Shown: one piece after another, positions 62,096-64,000 of the stretch
Numbering within the stretch: the first letter of the stretch is position 1
Layout: every line of letters begins with the position of its first letter
From: Lichenicola cladoniae
Lineage (GTDB): Bacteria > Pseudomonadota > Alphaproteobacteria > Acetobacterales > Acetobacteraceae
Direction of reading: 5' to 3'
NCBI RefSeq assembly: GCF_013201075.1
Contig: NZ_CP053708.1
Location: forward strand, 3,291,501 to 3,355,500
Length of the DNA: 64,000 bases
Notes under the pieces: generated by a model
What the model was told of the DNA's origin: nothing
The model's database searches: none
The model's input: the letters and a program-made list of their open reading frames with translations, nothing else
Program-made: the position numbers and the translations under genes

Positions 62096-64000
62096 GTGAA
62101 CCAGCCCCGTCACCACCCAGCCCCGGACAGCAGGCCGCTGTTGCTGTCCCGCCGCTTTGCGCCGCTGTTCTGGTGCCAGTTCATGGCCGCGTTCGGTGAC
62201 AACCTCCTGCGCAACGCGCTCGGGCTGCTGGCCTTGTGGATGCCCGGTGCGGGCGGCCATGGCTGGATGGTGGCGGCCGCTGCCGGTGCGTTCGTGGCGC
62301 CGTCGATCCTGTTCTCCGGCCTGGGCGGCGAACTGGCGGATGGCAGCGACAAGGCGCTGCTGGTCCGGCGCCTGAAGCTCGCCGACGTGCCGGTAGCGCT
62401 GGCGGCACTGGTCGCCCTGGCGCTCGGATCGGTGCCGCTGCTGTTCGCCTGCCTGATCGCTGCCGGCATCCTGTCCGCCCTGTTCGGACCGGTGAAATAC
62501 GGGATCCTGCCGGACCAGTTCGAACCGGGCCGGCTGCCCGGCGCCAATGCGCTGATCGAGGCCGCGACGTTCGGTGCGATCCTGGCCGGGGCACTCGCCA
62601 GCGGCCTGATGCTCGATACCGCAGGAGGGCTCGAGGCACCGGCGCGGATCGCGGTCGGGCTGGCCCTGGTCGCGGCCACCCTGCTGGCATGGGCCTCGTC
62701 GCGGCTGATCCCGCATACGCCGCGCGAGGCTCCGGCACTGCGTCCCAATCCCAACATCGTCGGCTCCACCATCTCGCTGCTGCGCGGGCTCGGCAACCGG
62801 CCGATCCGTCGCGCGTCGCTGGCCAATGCCTGGTTCTGGATGGTGGGAAGCACGGTGCTGTCGCTGATGCCGGGGCTGGTGCACGGCCGGATGGATGGCA
62901 GCCCGGCCCTGGTCTCGCTCTGCCTATGCGTGTTTGCCGCGGGCATCGCCGTCGGCTCCGGCCTCGCCTCTTTCCTGAGCGGCGGGCGCATCATCCTGCT
63001 GATCGCGGTTCCCGGCGCGCTGCTGACCGGGCTTGCCCTGCTCGACCTCGGTCTCGTGTCAGTGACCGGCGTGCATCATGTCGATCCGGCGCTCGGGCAT
63101 GTGCTGGCGGACCTGTTTCTCGCAGCGGCCGGCGGCGGCCTAATGGCAGTGCCGACGCTGGCCGCGGTCCAGGCCTATGCCGCACCGGACCGCCGGGCCC
63201 GTGCGGTCGCCGGCCAGAATGTGCTGTCCGCCCTCGGCATGGCCCTGACCGCGCTGCTGCTGATCGCCGGGCAGAAAGCCGGGATGACCGAGCCCGCCCT
63301 GCTGGGGATCGCCGGCGTGGCCAGCGTCCTGGCCGGGCTCGTGATGCTGGTCCGGCTGAGCCCGAACCCGGCGGCCGAGTTCGTCTGGCTGCTGTTCCGG
63401 CTGTTCTACCGGGTCGAGCTTCGGGGTGCGGAGAACCTTCCCGGAAAGCGGCTGTCGATCGACGGTGCGACACATGCCCCGGTCATCGTCACGCCGAACC
63501 ATGTCAGCTGGCTCGATGCAGCCCTGATGTTCGCGGTCATGGACCGGCCGCTGTTCGCGATCGACGGCGGCGTCAGCCGGCTCTGGTGGGTGCGACCGTT
63601 CCTGCGCGTCGTGGAAGCGGTGCCGGTCGATGCCGCTCACCCGCTATCGATGCGCCGGATGATCGAGCAGATCCGGTCCGGACGCCCCGCGGTGATTTTC
63701 CCGGAAGGCCGCATCACCACCACCGGTGCGATCATGCGGGTGCAGGACGGCGCCGCGATGGCCGCCGACAAGGCCGGTGCGACGATCGTGCCGGTCCGGA
63801 TCGAAGGCCTGGAGGCGACGATATTCTCGCGGCTGAACCGGGCGCAGGTGCGTCGCCGCTGGTTCCCGCATGTGCGGCTGACGGTGCTGCCGGCGCGGCG
63901 GCTGGAGATCCGCCCGGGCCTGACCGGCCGGATGCGCCGGGAGGCGGCGGGCCGGGCACTACAGGACACGCTGTCCGACATGCTGCTGGCAACCACCGAA
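62096..64000 (+). CDS. LplT-like MFS transporter fused to PlsC-type acyltransferase (Aas-like), partial
   Basis: A GTG-started frame of at least 635 residues that runs off the right edge. Residues 15-415 form a 12-helix MFS domain (FWCQFMAAFGDNLLRNALGLL, LFGPVKYGILPDQF) like LplT lysophospholipid flippases. Residues about 460-635 form a PlsC acyltransferase domain with NHVSWLDAALMF (the H-x4-D motif) and FPEGRITTTGAIM. In the Aas-type three-domain proteins an acyl-ACP/CoA ligase domain follows, and it would lie beyond the window. Such fusions re-acylate lysophosphatidylethanolamine or related lipids at the inner membrane. A stretch of about 180 bases separates it from egtB, divergent. Confidence 0.85.
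   Translation, partial: MNQPRHHPAPDSRPLLLSRRFAPLFWCQFMAAFGDNLLRNALGLLALWMPGAGGHGWMVAAAAGAFVAPSILFSGLGGELADGSDKALLVRRLKLADVPVALAALVALALGSVPLLFACLIAAGILSALFGPVKYGILPDQFEPGRLPGANALIEAATFGAILAGALASGLMLDTAGGLEAPARIAVGLALVAATLLAWASSRLIPHTPREAPALRPNPNIVGSTISLLRGLGNRPIRRASLANAWFWMVGSTVLSLMPGLVHGRMDGSPALVSLCLCVFAAGIAVGSGLASFLSGGRIILLIAVPGALLTGLALLDLGLVSVTGVHHVDPALGHVLADLFLAAAGGGLMAVPTLAAVQAYAAPDRRARAVAGQNVLSALGMALTALLLIAGQKAGMTEPALLGIAGVASVLAGLVMLVRLSPNPAAEFVWLLFRLFYRVELRGAENLPGKRLSIDGATHAPVIVTPNHVSWLDAALMFAVMDRPLFAIDGGVSRLWWVRPFLRVVEAVPVDAAHPLSMRRMIEQIRSGRPAVIFPEGRITTTGAIMRVQDGAAMAADKAGATIVPVRIEGLEATIFSRLNRAQVRRRWFPHVRLTVLPARRLEIRPGLTGRMRREAAGRALQDTLSDMLLATTE

Overview
The window is GC-rich, gene-dense bacterial chromosome with no rRNA, tRNA, CRISPR array, phage block or insertion sequence that I can see. 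Several genes point to an alphaproteobacterium, most likely an Acetobacteraceae-type member of the Rhodospirillales (inference): 5-aminolevulinate synthase (Shemin pathway), an RNase E whose S1 domain is split by an acidic insert and which ends in a GWW motif, HWE-type kinase signalling, and the amidase/rne neighbourhood.

Layout. 1-1605: heptose kinase hldE (cut by the left edge) and gmk. 1736-2283: a MazEF-type toxin-antitoxin pair. 2290-3864: leuA with a possible attenuator leader. 4313-9694: glycine-zipper lipoprotein, N-acetylmuramoyl-L-alanine amidase and RNase E. 9836-22874: mixed envelope and metabolic genes (polytopic membrane protein, exported adenosine deaminase, chalcone-isomerase-like protein, HerA-like ATPase, HI0933-type flavoprotein, aminotransferase, a divergent gamma-glutamyltransferase lipoprotein, a DsbA-like thioredoxin-fold protein and a secreted alpha/beta hydrolase). 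23022-26921: MFS symporter, DenD-like dehydrogenase and hemA. 27573-31852: a degenerate transketolase-like gene directly before gap and pgk. 32087-36864: Nudix hydrolase, small exported proteins, a degenerate ExeA-like/LysM-like membrane protein, a Sel1 protein, an OmpA-type lipoprotein and tag.

36883-41413 is a sugar/sugar-acid catabolic locus: a FadR-type GntR regulator, two SDR dehydrogenases and a D-lyxose-isomerase-family enzyme on the minus strand face mannonate dehydratase uxuA across a promoter region with a repeated operator-like motif. It contains one of two copies of a small palindromic element; the other lies after tam. 42358-45354 is the housekeeping operon dapF-mtaB-ftsY.

45410-64000 holds a FAD-linked 2-hydroxyacid oxidase, a DUF305 protein, an amidase and a DEAD-box helicase. 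Next comes a sensory cluster (receiver, CheB-CheR-PAS-HWE hybrid kinase, receiver), then arfB, a formate/nitrite-type channel, an asparaginase, a tandem ABM-fold protein, the ergothioneine genes egtB-egtD, and a transporter-acyltransferase fusion that runs off the right edge.

The observations I rank highest are the transketolase homologue that has lost most of its cofactor-binding residues while staying in the tkt-gap-pgk order, the pair of palindromic elements (one carrying a 60-bp insertion), the uronate-type locus that has UxuA but no classical UxaC or UxuB, and two proteins built on ancestral enzyme folds with altered active-site motifs (the GGT-like and ExeA-like proteins).
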